The notes under the pieces were generated by a model. That model did no database searches and had not been told where the DNA came from. It saw nothing but the letters and a program-made list of their open reading frames with translations. Source: Bagarius yarrelli (Eukaryota > Chordata > Actinopteri > Siluriformes > Sisoridae). Taken from it: DNA of 64,000 nucleotides. Below are positions 11,470 through 24,055 of the stretch, in pieces; positions within the stretch are counted from its first letter, which is position 1, and each line of letters opens with the position of its first letter. The position numbers and the translations under genes are program-made. Where the stretch lies: positions 11,282,597-11,346,596 of the forward strand of contig VCAZ01000001.1 in assembly GCA_005784505.1 (NCBI GenBank), in the 5' to 3' direction.

Positions 11470-14400
11470 ATGGAGATCATTTCCAGTGTTGTGAATAAAG
11501 TTTTTCAGCTCTCCAGATTGTATACGGAAAATAATGTAGGACGGTCCAAGAAAATGGAGGAGAAAGCTTTAGAAGTGTACGGTAAGTGGTGCAGTATGGG
11601 TTACTGACTGTCAGTGAAACAGGGCAGTTGTTTAACTAATCCGGAAGTGTTGAAATCTTTGCTGGTAAAGTGAGTTAATTTATTGTGGCTACTTAGAAAA
11701 CCGCTAACATTGTAAGTGATGTTAAAAATAAGCAACAATAAAAACACTCCATCTGTGTCCATCCTTTTACATTTACGCCACATTATCCAATAAGTCTTTA
11801 TCTCTGGGGCAACGGTATACATCTGAGTAGATGAGGGTTAAGCAGAAGTTGTTGCTTGGTGGGATTTAAACTCACAACATTCCAATCACAAATCCTAATA
11901 TCTTCACTATTAAGATTTCATTTAACCTGACTAAACAGTATTGTTGTTTGTTAAAAGATGATTTCCTTCTTAGTTCTTGCTTCATTGTATATATATTTTT
12001 TGCCCAGATGTTATTCGCACCATTCGAGATCCGGAGAAACCCAATACTCTTGAGGAGCTGGATGTGGTGACTGAAAAATGTGTGGAAGTTAAAGATCTAG
12101 GCGACGATGAGTACCTCATCATTATCAAGTTCTCCCCAACAGTGCCACACTGTTCTCTGGCCACACTGATAGGTGGGGTAAAAGATAATAATGGTGTTCA
12201 GTTAACGTCTGGAGGGAAGCACGTATTTTTCTGTAATTTCCACAGTAGGACTCAAAGCCTCAAAATGTGTATGATTTTCGCGTCACCTTTTTTAAGTGAA
12301 TTCAACCTAAAGCAATTTCAAGTCAAATTTACAATATGTACATAAATGAGTTAACTTGTTCTTCTGACCTCAATTTATTTAAAATATAAATATTGTAAAA
12401 ATGTATTCTCTTGTTGATAACTATTTGCAATACACTCGTAATTACCATGTTTTGAATCATTGCAACAATTAAAAACAATCACAATAAACAACTGAAGGTT
12501 AAAAGACATTTTAGACATTTTAGTTTAGTTGAAACTAGTAAATTCCCCAGTTTACTCGCAAGTCAGTTTTTGGCCTTGCTGATATGTCTGATTTCTGTTT
12601 GAAAACCCAGATATTTATGCTTCATACCATCTTACAAACCCCGTCATTCCTTGTGCATCAAAAGCACACTTGGTGTCATCTCCAACTCTCCAGCACTTTA
12701 ATAATAAGCTTTACTTCCTTCAATAAAAATCCTTTTTACTAAATTACTAAATATATTACTAATAATCATTTGCATTCATGGCATTCTGCAAGCTCAGGTT
12801 CTTTACAATGATTTGTGTTGCAGGTCTCTGCTTACAGGTGAAACTACAAAGATGCCTTCCATTTAAACACAAGGTAAAGACTAATCAACTAATCAAGATT
12901 CAAAGCTTTATACTTAGATTTGATAAGATATAGGAATCAGACAGGAAAGGGCTTATGTGGCAGTTTTGTTTTTTGTTTTAGTGCCCAGAGACAACAATAA
13001 CAGAGACAAATAATATATATATATATATTGACTTGAAAAAGTATTCATCACAACAAAAGTATTCACCTGACATTTTTCACATTTTGTCACCTTACAACAA
13101 CAAACTTAAATGTATTTTATTAAGATTTGATGTAATAGAGCAACACAAGTATTACAGTATCTCAATAAATCTATAATTGCTTAGGTTTATTTCAGAGGAC
13201 TGACTGATTCATGTTGCTGTATTAGTATCGAATGCAAATTGAATAACAATAGGCTTAATAAAAATGTGCAGAGTTGTGTCCAACCAGAGCTTAAGCTTAC
13301 ATTGTGCTTTTTCTATTGTGTTTCTATTCAAAGCTTGAAATCTACATTACTGAGGGAACACATTCAACTGAGGAAGACAGTAAGTGTGTCCGGGTGTAAC
13401 AAGGCAATAAAATACATGCACGTCACTTTGTTAGGAACACTTGTATAACTTAAGATTCATGTAACTATTTATTTAGCCAATCATGTGTACATTACGCAAA
13501 GCAGCTGGTCTGTGTCTGCATGTATTTTACTGTAATGCTGTCACATGTTTGCCTAAATAAACCATGGCATAAATGTGGATTGTACAAGTATGCCTAATAA
13601 AGTAAGTTAAAAGTTTAACAGGGTGCCTGCAGGTTTGTGGAAAACTTTAAATGGTCGCAAATCTCAAAACACAAATTATTCTAGGTCAGTTCCTTATTTG
13701 ATCTAAAGACATCTGGTTAAGACTAGCATGCATTGTCCTTGTTGATTTAATGTACATTTAACCCAGTTAACTCACGTTGCCTAATACCAGTGTGCCAGAA
13801 AATATTTCAATGCTGTTTCAAAGCAATTAAATTATATAATCGTAGCAACAACATCCATGCTAAAACTATTCAAACTGATTAAGTTTAAACACAATATTAT
13901 GGCTTGCAGTTCATGGGCCATTCAAATGGTCAGGAGCTGCTTCAGCACAAGTGTTTATTTGGCCATGAAAAAATATAAAAACTTCTTTCCAGATCACTAA
14001 AAGTATCTGTATGTGTGTTACAGTTGCTTAAGCAGATTTGCACATAATTTAACTCGTTACAAATGAAACAACATCTTTACAGAAGTGTTAAAGTAATACA
14101 TTTGACCTAGAGATGTAAACAGACCTAGAGTTGAAACACAACCATTTTAGCCACACGTCTATGTGTTAATAAGCATCCTATTTCAAATCCTTCTTCTTTC
14201 CCTAATAACCCTCTTAGTGAAGCAATCATGTAAATAGAAAAGACATTCAGTACAACTGTGTGTTTTTCCAAAGTTGTGACAGCTTTTCCATAGGCAAACT
14301 TTGTCTATATAGTGTATGATTATATATGCATAAATACGTACCTCTATTTTACTATTTTCTATCTTTTTTACTGCAGGATGATATGCAAATATGATGGAGT

Positions 14401-14547
14401 CTGAGGCTTTAATCTAATCAATGCATTTATCTTGTTTTTTTCACAGTTAACAAACAGATCAACGATAAGGAGCGGGTGGCGGCGGCGATGGAGAACCCTA
14501 ACCTGCGGGAAATAGTGGAACAGTGTGTTGCTGAGTCTGATGACTAA
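11470..14547 (+). CDS. ciao2a: Cytosolic iron-sulfur assembly component 2A (CIAO2A/FAM96A), complete
   Basis: A MIP18/DUF59-family Fe-S targeting factor that works with CIAO1 in the cytosol, with a known preference for maturing and stabilising IRP1 (ACO1). Five exons: 11470-11581, 12008-12172, 12824-12873, 13334-13379, 14447-14547. They sum to 474 nt, which is 157 residues plus stop; the human protein has 160. All junctions are GT-AG and the phases close. The DUF59 signature is intact: IRTIRDPEKPNTLEEL (residues about 40-55), SPTVPHCSLATLIGLCL with the conserved Cys, RCLPFKHKLEIYITEGTHS, and the end NDKERVAAAMENPNLREIV. The N-terminal 28 residues (MEIISSVVNKVF...) precede the conserved MEEKALEVY block and differ from human, as expected for the variable leader. 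The start is the first in-frame ATG giving a human-like length. It lies head to head with spg11. Confidence 0.97.
11765..11915 (-). mobile_element. Degraded SINE in ciao2a intron 1
   Basis: Read on the minus strand it keeps the order of the recurrent SINE: an 'attggaatgttgtgag' head remnant, a 'tttaaatcccaccaag' B-box-like part, a 'ttaaccctcatc' middle and a tail near 11772 resembling 'taatgtggcgtaaatgtaaa'. It is diverged and short. Confidence 0.5.
13028..13150. mobile_element. Tc1-like terminal repeat fragment in ciao2a intron 3
   Basis: The stretch starting 'ttgacttgaaaaagtattca' and continuing with 'ttttcacattttgtcacctt' and 'aacttaaatgtattttatta' is characteristic of the terminal repeat of a fish Tc1-type element. 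No transposase sequence adjoins it. Confidence 0.6.
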
Positions 14548-14747
14548 ACCTCATCTCACACAATGTCTCGTACGCAATTCTGTTTAAACAACTGATCTGT
14601 TTTTAGAAATGGACAGAAATACAGTTTATGTGCTGAGTGGAAGTGATCTGCTTTGTTCTTTCTGGGTGCACAGCACTAAGAACACAGAACTGTGTTGTAG
14701 TGATTGGTGTCTTTCAGTGAGGCACAATATGACTGAGCTCATTTGTA

Positions 14748-14815
14748 ATAAACTACAACTGATTTTTATGTCATATCCTAAGAGTGTTAAGACTTAAGTT
14801 ACACTTGAGAATAAA
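14748..14815 (+). terminator. ciao2a polyadenylation signals
   Basis: Two AATAAA hexamers, at 14748-14753 and 14810-14815, follow the ciao2a stop codon by about 200 and 263 bases. The second is followed by a T-rich, GT-containing stretch, a plausible downstream element. Either could define the mRNA 3' end. Confidence 0.6.
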
Positions 14816-15794
14816 TCTTTTTTTGAGTTCCATTTTATTTGCTTTTTTTGCTTTATTTCCTAAATATTTTTATATTTAAGTATAATTTTATTAAACCACT
14901 AATTTGGATTTTTCCAGACTTCAAGGTCACTCTGTATGTCCCATTATGCTATTTATAAAATGGATTACAAATTAAGTTTATTCTTATCGTATTATGAGTC
15001 AGACGTCAATGTAAACAACCCAAAAAGTCAGTTATTATACTTCATCATCAGCCTTTATTATATCATGAGAATTGTAATTCCCCAGTCATAATGTTATACA
15101 GCTTGCAATTGTCTGTGTGCATCTCCGACAGAAATTTCCTGTTATTCATGTCTTGGATCAGCTTTTATATTTGATTGCGTCCTTCTCGAGGTCTGATTTT
15201 ATTACTAAATAACTTACTCATTAAAATCTGTTTCGATTTACAAACAGTAGAAAAAAAATATTTCATCCCCTTCTTATTTTGTACGTTTCCCCTCTGAAAA
15301 GGAAATTTCAGGATTTCAGTCCTTCACAGTGTAGTGTGCTACCAATTGTTTTCTTGGTGACTATGATCCCAGCTGCCTTAAGATTATTGACACGATCCTT
15401 GATTGACAGTTATTTTGTGTATGAATAATCACACCAACTGTTGTCATGATTGTCTCGTTTTATATAAATGATATAGAACATTAAAATGTTCATTGGTCTG
15501 TTTGTACAATTTACATGTGATCTAGTTTTTTTGAAATAGTAAACACACACACACACAACTACACTTTTATTTATTTATTAGGGCACGAAGATTGAATCAA
15601 TAACTAAGAATACTACAAACAAAAATGCACAAACATATTGATTTGACCAGGTTAAGTCAATCACACAATGTAAGTGGAATGAAACCTGCCAGTAAAACAC
15701 ACACACACACATATTCACAAACCTTCCTGTTATTTGCTGGATTGATCCACAGGACTAAAATAATACTATTATAAAAAAAAGCTCAGAAATGACA

Positions 15795-16260
15795 TGGACA
15801 CTGAAACTAAACAGCTGTGTAGCCGTAAGAAAATCACTCATCAGTGAGGCTAATTGGGGAAAAAGGCTTTAATTTGCTAGTGAACATAAAGATTGGACTT
15901 TGGAGCAATGAAAGAGGGTCATGTGGTCTGATGAGTCCAGCTTTACCCTGTTCCAGAATGATGGGTGCATCAGGGTAAGAAGAAAGGTGGATAAAGTGAT
16001 GCACCCACCATGCCTTGTGCCTACCGTACAAGCCTGTGGGGGCAGTGCTTTGATCTGGGGTAAATGCAGTTGGTCAGAATTAAGTTCAACAACGTTACGT
16101 GCCCAAGAATGAGGTCAGCTGACTACCTAAATATATTATATGACCAGGTTTTCTATCTATGGATTTTTTTCTTCTCTGATGGTACAGATATATTCCAAGA
16201 TGACAATGCCAAAATTTGTCGAACTGTTATCACTGCTGGAGCGGCATTTAATGTGAATCT
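15795..16260 (+). pseudogene. Tc1-family transposase fragment, decayed
   Basis: The plus strand encodes a broken DDE-transposase segment. WSDESSFTLFQNDG, with its second catalytic Asp, starts near 15924. PTVQACGGSALIWG follows, and after a frame change comes a piece ending in GTDIFQDDNAKICR (up to about 16222), which contains the DDNA motif. The N-terminal DNA-binding region and the C-terminal end are absent, and no flanking terminal repeats were found. A long-dead copy. Confidence 0.85.
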
Positions 16261-18109
16261 GTAACACAATTTCACATTAAATCAGTGATATGGAATTCAT
16301 TATATGTTAAAAGCAAATAAATAAATAAAGTTTTAACACCACATTGAACTTCAAATTCGAACATTGAGTATTAAAATTCATATTTTATGTTCTTCCTTTC
16401 AGTTAACACACAGAGGTGTCATTTCTGAGGACATGACAGTAGGTGTGTGTGAGACGCCTAGGTAGAATACATGTTGTGGTGAAAGGCTTTACAATAATCC
16501 ACAGACTTGGTCAATAAGGCAGAGTTTGGTACACAAAAGTCAAACAAAAATCCCTCAAACAAATCCAAAACAGTAAGCAGTAAACGTAAACTAAACAGAG
16601 CAGAGTTCAGTAAACCATAAAGACATAAACGTGATCTTTGTTGACTAGCAAACAATACTTTACAATGTGGTCACAGTCCTGCTAACTTAGAAAGCTAGCA
16701 ACAGGAAGGACTACTGGAAGTGGCTAGTACACAGACGAGGGCGCCCTTTGGTGGTGGGAGGCCGGAATTGTTAAAAGGTGATACAAATTCAAATAATTTA
16801 TAGTTTGTCACTTACAGAATCATACATAGTACAACATGCAGTAAACCTCCCAAGCTTTAAAAGGATATAAACAATAACTTTAATAAAGAAACTCAAAAAG
16901 TAAGAAAAAAGCATGTACAGTGAGTTAAGCTGTAGTAGAACATAGACTGCTTATATATATATTTTAACTTAGCCATTAATGCTACATTTTCCCAGGCTGC
17001 AACGAGGCCTCTCCTTGTACTAATACAAATACAAAATAATCATTACGTCTTCATCTATTGAGTCCATTGATTATGCTGCCATTTTTACCTCCTTTTCCAG
17101 TCAGTACGTCACCTTGGGGTGTTTTGAGGTGTATAGTGTAAATTAGTTTAAAGAAGATCATCAAAAAATCGGATACAGTCACAAAATCGAAAATTGGCAT
17201 CAAGACTGTAAATGCAACCGTGTAAATGCGGCCCATGTATTCGTTAAGGGCCTGGATAGGCTGTGGGAAAAAGCTCCTTCTCAATCTCTCTGCATTTATC
17301 TTTAAAAAGCAGAAGCTCTTTTCTGACCGAGAGAGATGTTTTTCTATTATTTACTTTATCAACAATGGTTAGAAATTTTATGTCCACAAAACGAACCGCC
17401 AAAAGATTTCTGATTTCAATGACATTTTAATGACAACAAAAGCCACTTACGTACACATCATAAACATTTACACTGTATTTGTATTGAGTATTTATAATGG
17501 ATGCCATTTTTATACTATTTCTAAATATGTTTCAGTGCTTGAGTATGCTCTTGGCATACTACATTTAACGTTCTTCTCTTACAGAGAGTTCTCAGCCTGT
17601 AGAGGGATCTGCAAATATTTGGCTTACTGTATCTCATGTTTCATCAGTAAAAGCTAATGTCAGCTTTAAAATACATTTAACTAAGAACAACAGCTACTGC
17701 AAATCCAATGGAAAAACCTCTAGCTGGTAGGGGATCCACCATTTTTAAGTCCATTAAAAGGAAATTAAAGAGGGTAGGTATGTGTATAAACGAGAAATAA
17801 CAAAGCAGACATTAACAAGCTGACTCCAGAGTGCGCTATAGGTAAATACATTTCTAATGTACTGATGTTTGTGGAAGAAGAGCTCTTGATGGTGGTCACA
17901 GTATTAATAGCTACATCTTAGTAAACTTAATAGCTGTACGTTAGTAAGCACTTTAGATCTCTTCGTATTGTAATCAAATGGTGAAGCCACTAACTATTAC
18001 TACTCCAGACTTGATAAAGCTGCATTATTTCAGACTGTATAAAATAAAGCTTTATATATATAATAAATATTCAATAGATTGTGCAAGGTACATGTACATA
18101 TATATATAT

Positions 18110-19540
18110 ATGTCACAGAAGTGAGTACATTCCTCCTTACATTTCTTGTAAATATTTATTATATCTTTTTATGTGAAAACACTAAAGAAATGAAACTCTG
18201 CTACAATGTAAAGTAGTGAATGTACAGCTTGTGTAACAGTGTAAATTTGCTGTCCCATCAAAAAAACCCTCAACACACAGCCATTAATGTCTAAACCCCT
18301 GGAAACAAAAGTGAGTACACCTCTAAGAAGAAATGTCCAAATTGGGTCCAAGATGTTAATATTTTGTATGGCCACCATTATTTTCCAGCACTGCCTTAAC
18401 CCTCTTGGACATGGAGTTCACCAGAGCTTCACAGGTTGACACTGGAATCCTTTTCCACTCCTCCATGACGACATCACGGAGCTGGTGGATGTTGGAGACC
18501 TTGCTTTCCTCCACTTTCCATTTGAGGATGCCCCACAGATGCTCAATAGGGTTTAGGTCTGGAGACATGCTTGGCCAGTCCATCACCTTTACCCTCAGCT
18601 TCTTTAGCAAGGCAGTGGTCATCTTGGAGGTGTGTTTGGGGTCATTATTATGTTGGAATACTGCCCTGCAGCCCAGTCTCCAAAGGGAGGGGATCATGCT
18701 CTGCTTCAGTATGTCACAGTACATGTTGACATTCATGGTTCCCTCAATGAAGTGTAGCTCCCCAGTGCCGGCAACCCCAGACCATGACACTCCCACCACC
18801 ATGCTTGACCGTAGGCAAGACACACTTGTCTTTGTACTCCTCACCTGGTTTCCGCCACACACGCTTGACACCATCTAAAACAAACAAGTTTATCTTGGTC
18901 TCATCAGACCACAGGACATGGTTCTTGTCCTTAGCCTGCTTGTCTTCAGCAAACTGTTTGCGGGCTTTCTTGTGCATCATCTTTAGAAGAGGCTTCCTTC
19001 TGGGACGACAGCCATGCAGACCAATTTGATGCAGTGTGCGGCGTATGGTCTGAGCACTGACAGATTGACCCCCCACCCCTTCAACCTCTGCAGCAATGCT
19101 GGCAGCACTCATACGTCTATTTCCCACAGACAACCTCTGGATATGACGCTGAGCACGTGCACTCAATTTCTTTGGTTGACCATGGCGAGGCCTGTTCTGA
19201 GTGCAACCCGTCCTGTTAAAATCGCTGTATGGTCTTGGCCACCGTGCTACAGCTCAGTTTCAGGGTCTTGGCAATCTTCTTGTAGCCTAGACCATGTTTA
19301 TATAGAGCAACAATTCTTTTTTTCAGATCCTCGGAGAGTTCTTTGCCATGAGGTGCCGTGCTGAACTCCCATTGACCAGTATGAGAGAGTGAGAGCAATA
19401 ACACCAAATTTAACACATCTGCTCCCCATTCACACCTGAGACCTTGTAACACTAACGAGTTTCATCACAACAGGAAGGGAAAATGGCTACTTGGACCCAA
19501 TTTGGCCATTTCCTCTTAGGGGTGTACTCACTTTTGTATA
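18110..19540 (-). mobile_element. Nearly full-length Tc1-like transposon with a frameshifted transposase
   Basis: Transposase is read on the minus strand. The N-terminal helix-turn-helix part, including SEDLKKRIVALYKHGLGYKK, lies near 19240-19350. The catalytic middle, with LWSDETKINLF and PTVKHGGGSVMVWGC, is in 18760-19166. The C-terminal part has FQHNNDPKHTSKM and MSPDLNPIEHLWG, ending at about 18356. Terminal repeats carry the family's 'agtgagtacac'-type direct repeats at about 18117 (outer), 18308 (inner) and, inverted, 19518-19535. Two lesions break the frame: an extra T near 19217 creating a stop after the conserved QRF, and a small deletion near 18760 after MVWGC. Both flanks are TA-rich, as expected for TA target sites. 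Confidence 0.9.
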
Positions 19541-22309
19541 TATAATATATACACCCACACACTACTATATATAATTACATCTTATATGCTGTAATTACTT
19601 GCACATAACATAGCCTTTATTTATTAATGTACATATTTACATATTTATCTGCACTTGATCATTTTCACTGTTTCTACCATTTGCACTTCTGGTAGATACA
19701 AAACAGCATTTCTTTGCTATGTATCTGTACTTTGCAATCTTTCTATCTAGATCCTAACATTCTACATTTATAATTTGGTAGAATAATTTAAAGAAAAGCA
19801 TATGCGCTTATTTTGTGAGATGAAACTTCTGCCGACTGCTGTTTAGTGTACAACTCTCTTTACGTGGTTTGGTCTGTGACCCATGTTGGCTAGTAAAAGC
19901 ATTGCGCATATTGAGCGTTTGTCAAAATAATACTCACTGACAACACTTCTGTGTATTCAGTCACCCTGATGCTTAGACCAAGACCGAGAGCATAACCAAA
20001 TTGAATTAAAATACCATTCATCTGTTTTCTGTGTATGTAAACAGGAGGTTGGGTGAGGGCTAATAATCCTGATTGTTGTCATATTAGTGCATTAATCCGT
20101 TTTCCGTGGGAAACGAGAGGCAGTGATGACACAGGAATAAGCACTGTCTCCTTCTGTCTGAGAAAGGAGGGATTAAAGTGTGTATGTGTGTGTGTGTGTG
20201 TGTGTGTTTGTGGTAGTTGTATATCAATTTCACTTTTTTCTTAAAACACTACATAGACGCCTGATACTAGAAGAACAGTCTTTTTAGAGAATGAATATTA
20301 ACTAAATAAAATAAATTCTGGTATTGTCCAAAATTTTTTTCTTTACTCACTCTAAGCACATTTTCTTATAGCAAGTAAAGCTTTACGCAGCTCTGCAAAT
20401 ACAATAAACTGCACCAACGTAACCCTTATCTTAGTTAGTCAATGCCTATTTGCCCCTTTTTCCCATTTGTGCGGGTGTTAATTCCAGAAAAAACAGGAAG
20501 TCACACAGAATATGTGCTTTAGGTTTACATGCATTCATAAGTTTGAAAGCAGCTTCATTTGACCTGCCTGTTATTCGCCTGGGGTGATTTTGCTCTGCTT
20601 AAGCTTAAATTAAGCTTCGTATCTGCAGGATAATTTAACAACCTTGTTTCATAGTGTAGCCTTCTGATTCATCCACAGGCAATAGCAATCATATCCTAAT
20701 TAATCTACATATAGTATGAACTCTGAGCTTGGCACTCACTGTATCTGAGGAGTCTTCACAGCTGTTCTTCCAATGATAAACATCTAGTTTCAGTCTCACA
20801 CTTCAAGCCCACAATCTGTTTGCTGCACATCTGAGGCAGATGCCACACAAATATGAAAACATTCCCAGCCACTCCAAAATTTACTATGACTGGTAGGTTT
20901 CTACGAAATTATTATGAGATGTGCTAGATTTTCAAATAAATATGAGGTTTTAGGTATAGAAATAATCATTTTCAAGACTTATAATATAACAAGACTTATA
21001 ATATAAACCATTTGTGGTCTAAGAATCTGACTATATAAACTTCAAGCAATAAAAGAATTCATAAAGCAGGGGTCACGCGACTCCTGTCTGGAGGGTCGGT
21101 GTTCTGCAAAGTTTGGTTCCAACTGCCTGTAAGTTTCAAGTCTACCAAACAAATCTTAATAAGCCACTTTGATTGGAGTTGGGGGTGTAAACTCCATAAA
21201 AGATGCTCTGGCTTTGGGGTACATTAGTGTCTTCACTTCAACTTATCCTGTTTCTTTTTTACATGAAATAAAAGACAGGGATTTGTTTTGAGTAAAGATT
21301 AAGATAGACAGACATCACACATGGTTACACCAACCAATCACACACGAAAGAATACTGTTGTATTGAAAATCTCTAAATTACCACAGTGTACAACAGCATA
21401 ATTATCAATGTTATTTGGGTTTTATGAACCAAAAAAGAATATTGTGTAAGAAACATTACATATGCAATATGGACTTTTGTTTATTTATTTATTTTGCTCA
21501 TACCCATGACTTATCTGTGCCTATTTGATTATGAATGCATAAAATCTGATCCTTGATTTTATAAACTCTTTTAACAGCTGAAATAACAAGTAAAGAAACC
21601 AAACCTAAATTCCAAACCTTTGCAATAAAGTACTTTTTTATTTATTTATCAGATTTACAGTAGCTACTAAAACAACAGTATTTCTTTAGTGGTTAGTTTC
21701 CTCTCATCTTTATGTTCGTAATCAGTGACCTACTATATATCTTAAGCTGAAGATAAAAATGTTTTTTCCTCCCTGTTGCCAAGTGAAAGGAACTAATCTG
21801 TCATAATAATGATAAGCTACAAACTCTATGCAATGTATGCTCTTTAACACTAGGATGTACACCAATAAATATTATTAGCTAATTATAAAACACTTCATCT
21901 TCATATTGTGCATAGAGATACTGTATGTGGCATTGCCCATGCTGATTACTGTGGTTATTAAATAAATACATTCACTGTTTTAGTCACTAAAGTTGTTAAA
22001 AAAGAAAGATCTTTAGTTGCTAAAGATTTTGGATGTAAAAGGCAATGTTTCTAAATACTGTACATTATCTGTCATCTATGAAAATCTAAAACCTGTGTTT
22101 AGTTAGTAACAGAAACCAGAGATCCGTTTAAAATAAATTCAACAGACTTATTCAGCACGTATTTATTTTATGACTAAATTCATGTACCTCTGATCTATTA
22201 TTAGGCACATTATTTAAGTCTGTACAATATTTATATTCTGGTTATTATAAGACATACAACTGCACCTTTTCTCCAACAATATATATATATTCCAGCAAGT
22301 TTTTTTTGG

Positions 22310-23165
22310 CACAGGCTTCTCCCAAAAGATAATAACCCAATGAACAAGAGGCATCATTGTGGGGAAAAAATATATTTTCCTGCTTTTATTTACATTTAAA
22401 CAAAATTATTCATACCCTTTGCAAACTGTCACAGTCTATGGGAAAATCCAAAGTTCTATACCATTCCAAATAGTCCAAGCTGTTCTAAAGCTGCTGGGTT
22501 CCATGGACACAGACCAAGGAGGACACCACTTCCCCAGATAAGGCACACAAAAGCCCGCTTGGCCTTTGCAAATGCTCATCTGGACAAAGAAGAAGACTTC
22601 TGGTCTTCTGTTTTATGATCAGATAAAACAAAAATTTAATTGTTTGGCCACAATGATGTAGCCTTCATTTGGCGCAAAAAAGGAGAAGCTTTCAACCCTA
22701 AGAACACCATCCCCTCTGTCAAACATGGTGGTAGGAACCTAATGTTTTGGGAGTGTTTTTCAGCCGGTGGACCAGGGAACCTAATCATAGTAAACAGCAC
22801 CGTGAAAAAGGAGCAATACATCAAAATTCTCAACAACAACATCAGGCAGTCTGCAAAGAAACTTAGCCTTGGGCACCAGTGGACATTTCAGCACGACAAT
22901 GACCCAAAACACACAGCAAAGGTGGTGAAGAAATGGTTAGCAGACAAAAACGTGTTTTGCAGTGGCCCAGCCAGAGTCCTGACTTAAATCCAATTGAGAA
23001 TCTGTGGAGCTAAAGATTAGGGTGATGGCAAGGAGACCCTCCAACCTGAAAGAGTTGGAGCTCATCACTTAAAACGAATGAGCAAAAATACCAGTGGAGA
23101 CATGCAAAAAGCTGGTCAGCAATTATAGGAAGTGTTCGATTGCTGTAATAGCCAATAAAGGTTTT
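22310..23165 (+). pseudogene. Second Tc1-family element remnant with partial transposase
   Basis: A plus-strand frame at 22640-22987 matches the catalytic half of a Tc1 transposase: AFIWRKKGEAFNPKNTIPSV, GGRNLMFWECFSAGGPGNL and WTFQHDNDPKHTAKVVKKWL. A shift after VFCSGPARVLT is followed in another frame by a DLNPIENLW-like end near 22983-23010. The left flank near 22400 keeps the 'attattcatacccttt' string of the terminal repeat. The right flank near 23150-23180 keeps the usual 'aataaaggttttctattgat' end. The first third of the transposase is missing or unrecognisable. Confidence 0.85.
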
Positions 23166-24055
23166 CTATTGATTATTGAGTACTATTGGGACACCTAAAA
23201 AATGTATGTAGACGTGAGTGACATTCTTGAGAGCAGTTCCAGATGTTGCAGTAAAATAGTGACAGGCATGGACTGTGCAATCAAAATACATATTAATTAA
23301 ATATTCAGTATATACCATCTGGATATGCAGTGTGGTGATACACAAATTTACATATGATGCACCATTATACAATAAAACGATGAGGAGTATATTACCATGT
23401 AGCAATGCAGGTAGCCATTACATCCATATGTGTTTTTAAACATTTTACAAAAAATGTCCAATTAGAAAAAAAATCAGTACAAATGCAAACTATGTTAGAA
23501 TAATATTCAACACATTACTACGATTTGCTCTTTTGTAACAAAAAATAAAATAAAACATTGTAACCCTTAGAAGAGATATGAGGATATATTCTTTTATTTA
23601 TTTTATATATTTATACAACCCAATCGCGAAGGAATCAATGATTAAACAGTGGGCGTGCTTCTTTGGTGGATCGCCTCGATCACTAAGGGTCGAAGTACAT
23701 CTGGGTTATAAGAAAGGCAGTGCTCTGCTCCTACAAAGGACATGAAAACTGCAATAAAGGGATTTTTTTCTTCTCCGATTGCTCCTGCTCAAGTGTAGCT
23801 TTTTTATTTCTTTTTGCATTTAGTGTAAAAAAAAGTGTTTAGTGTTCATAAAGTAGTAGCCGCACAGGAGAAAAAACCTAATATATAAATATGTAATATA
23901 AAACTGTGGGAAACCTAAAATATGCAGCCGCTGAAGGACACATCAGTAAACCAGGTGTGCAATGTCCAGCTGCGTTTTTCTCCATAACCAAACCATCGCC
24001 TTGTCACTTATTTATTTTTTTTATTTTATCTTTTATTTACAGCCTGTACGGTGAT

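Larger units (their letters stand above)
14816..23905. other. Intergenic region with no gene other than transposon remnants
   Basis: Between ciao2a and the relaxin-receptor-like gene I see only the three Tc1 remnants listed separately, short AC/TG and TA microsatellites (for example 20181-20206) and AT-rich unique sequence. Open frames here are short, unsupported by any family I recognise, or antisense to transposase. Confidence 0.7.

Noticed and set aside
18405..19364. Plus-strand open frames across the Tc1 element
   Set aside because: Antisense to the transposase, which is clearly read on the minus strand.
23906..24055. N-terminal 50-residue extension of the relaxin-receptor-like protein
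   Set aside because: It includes a hydrophobic Phe/Ile-rich stretch encoded by what looks like a polypyrimidine tract and a splice acceptor AG at 24041-24042; no similarity to RXFP N-termini.
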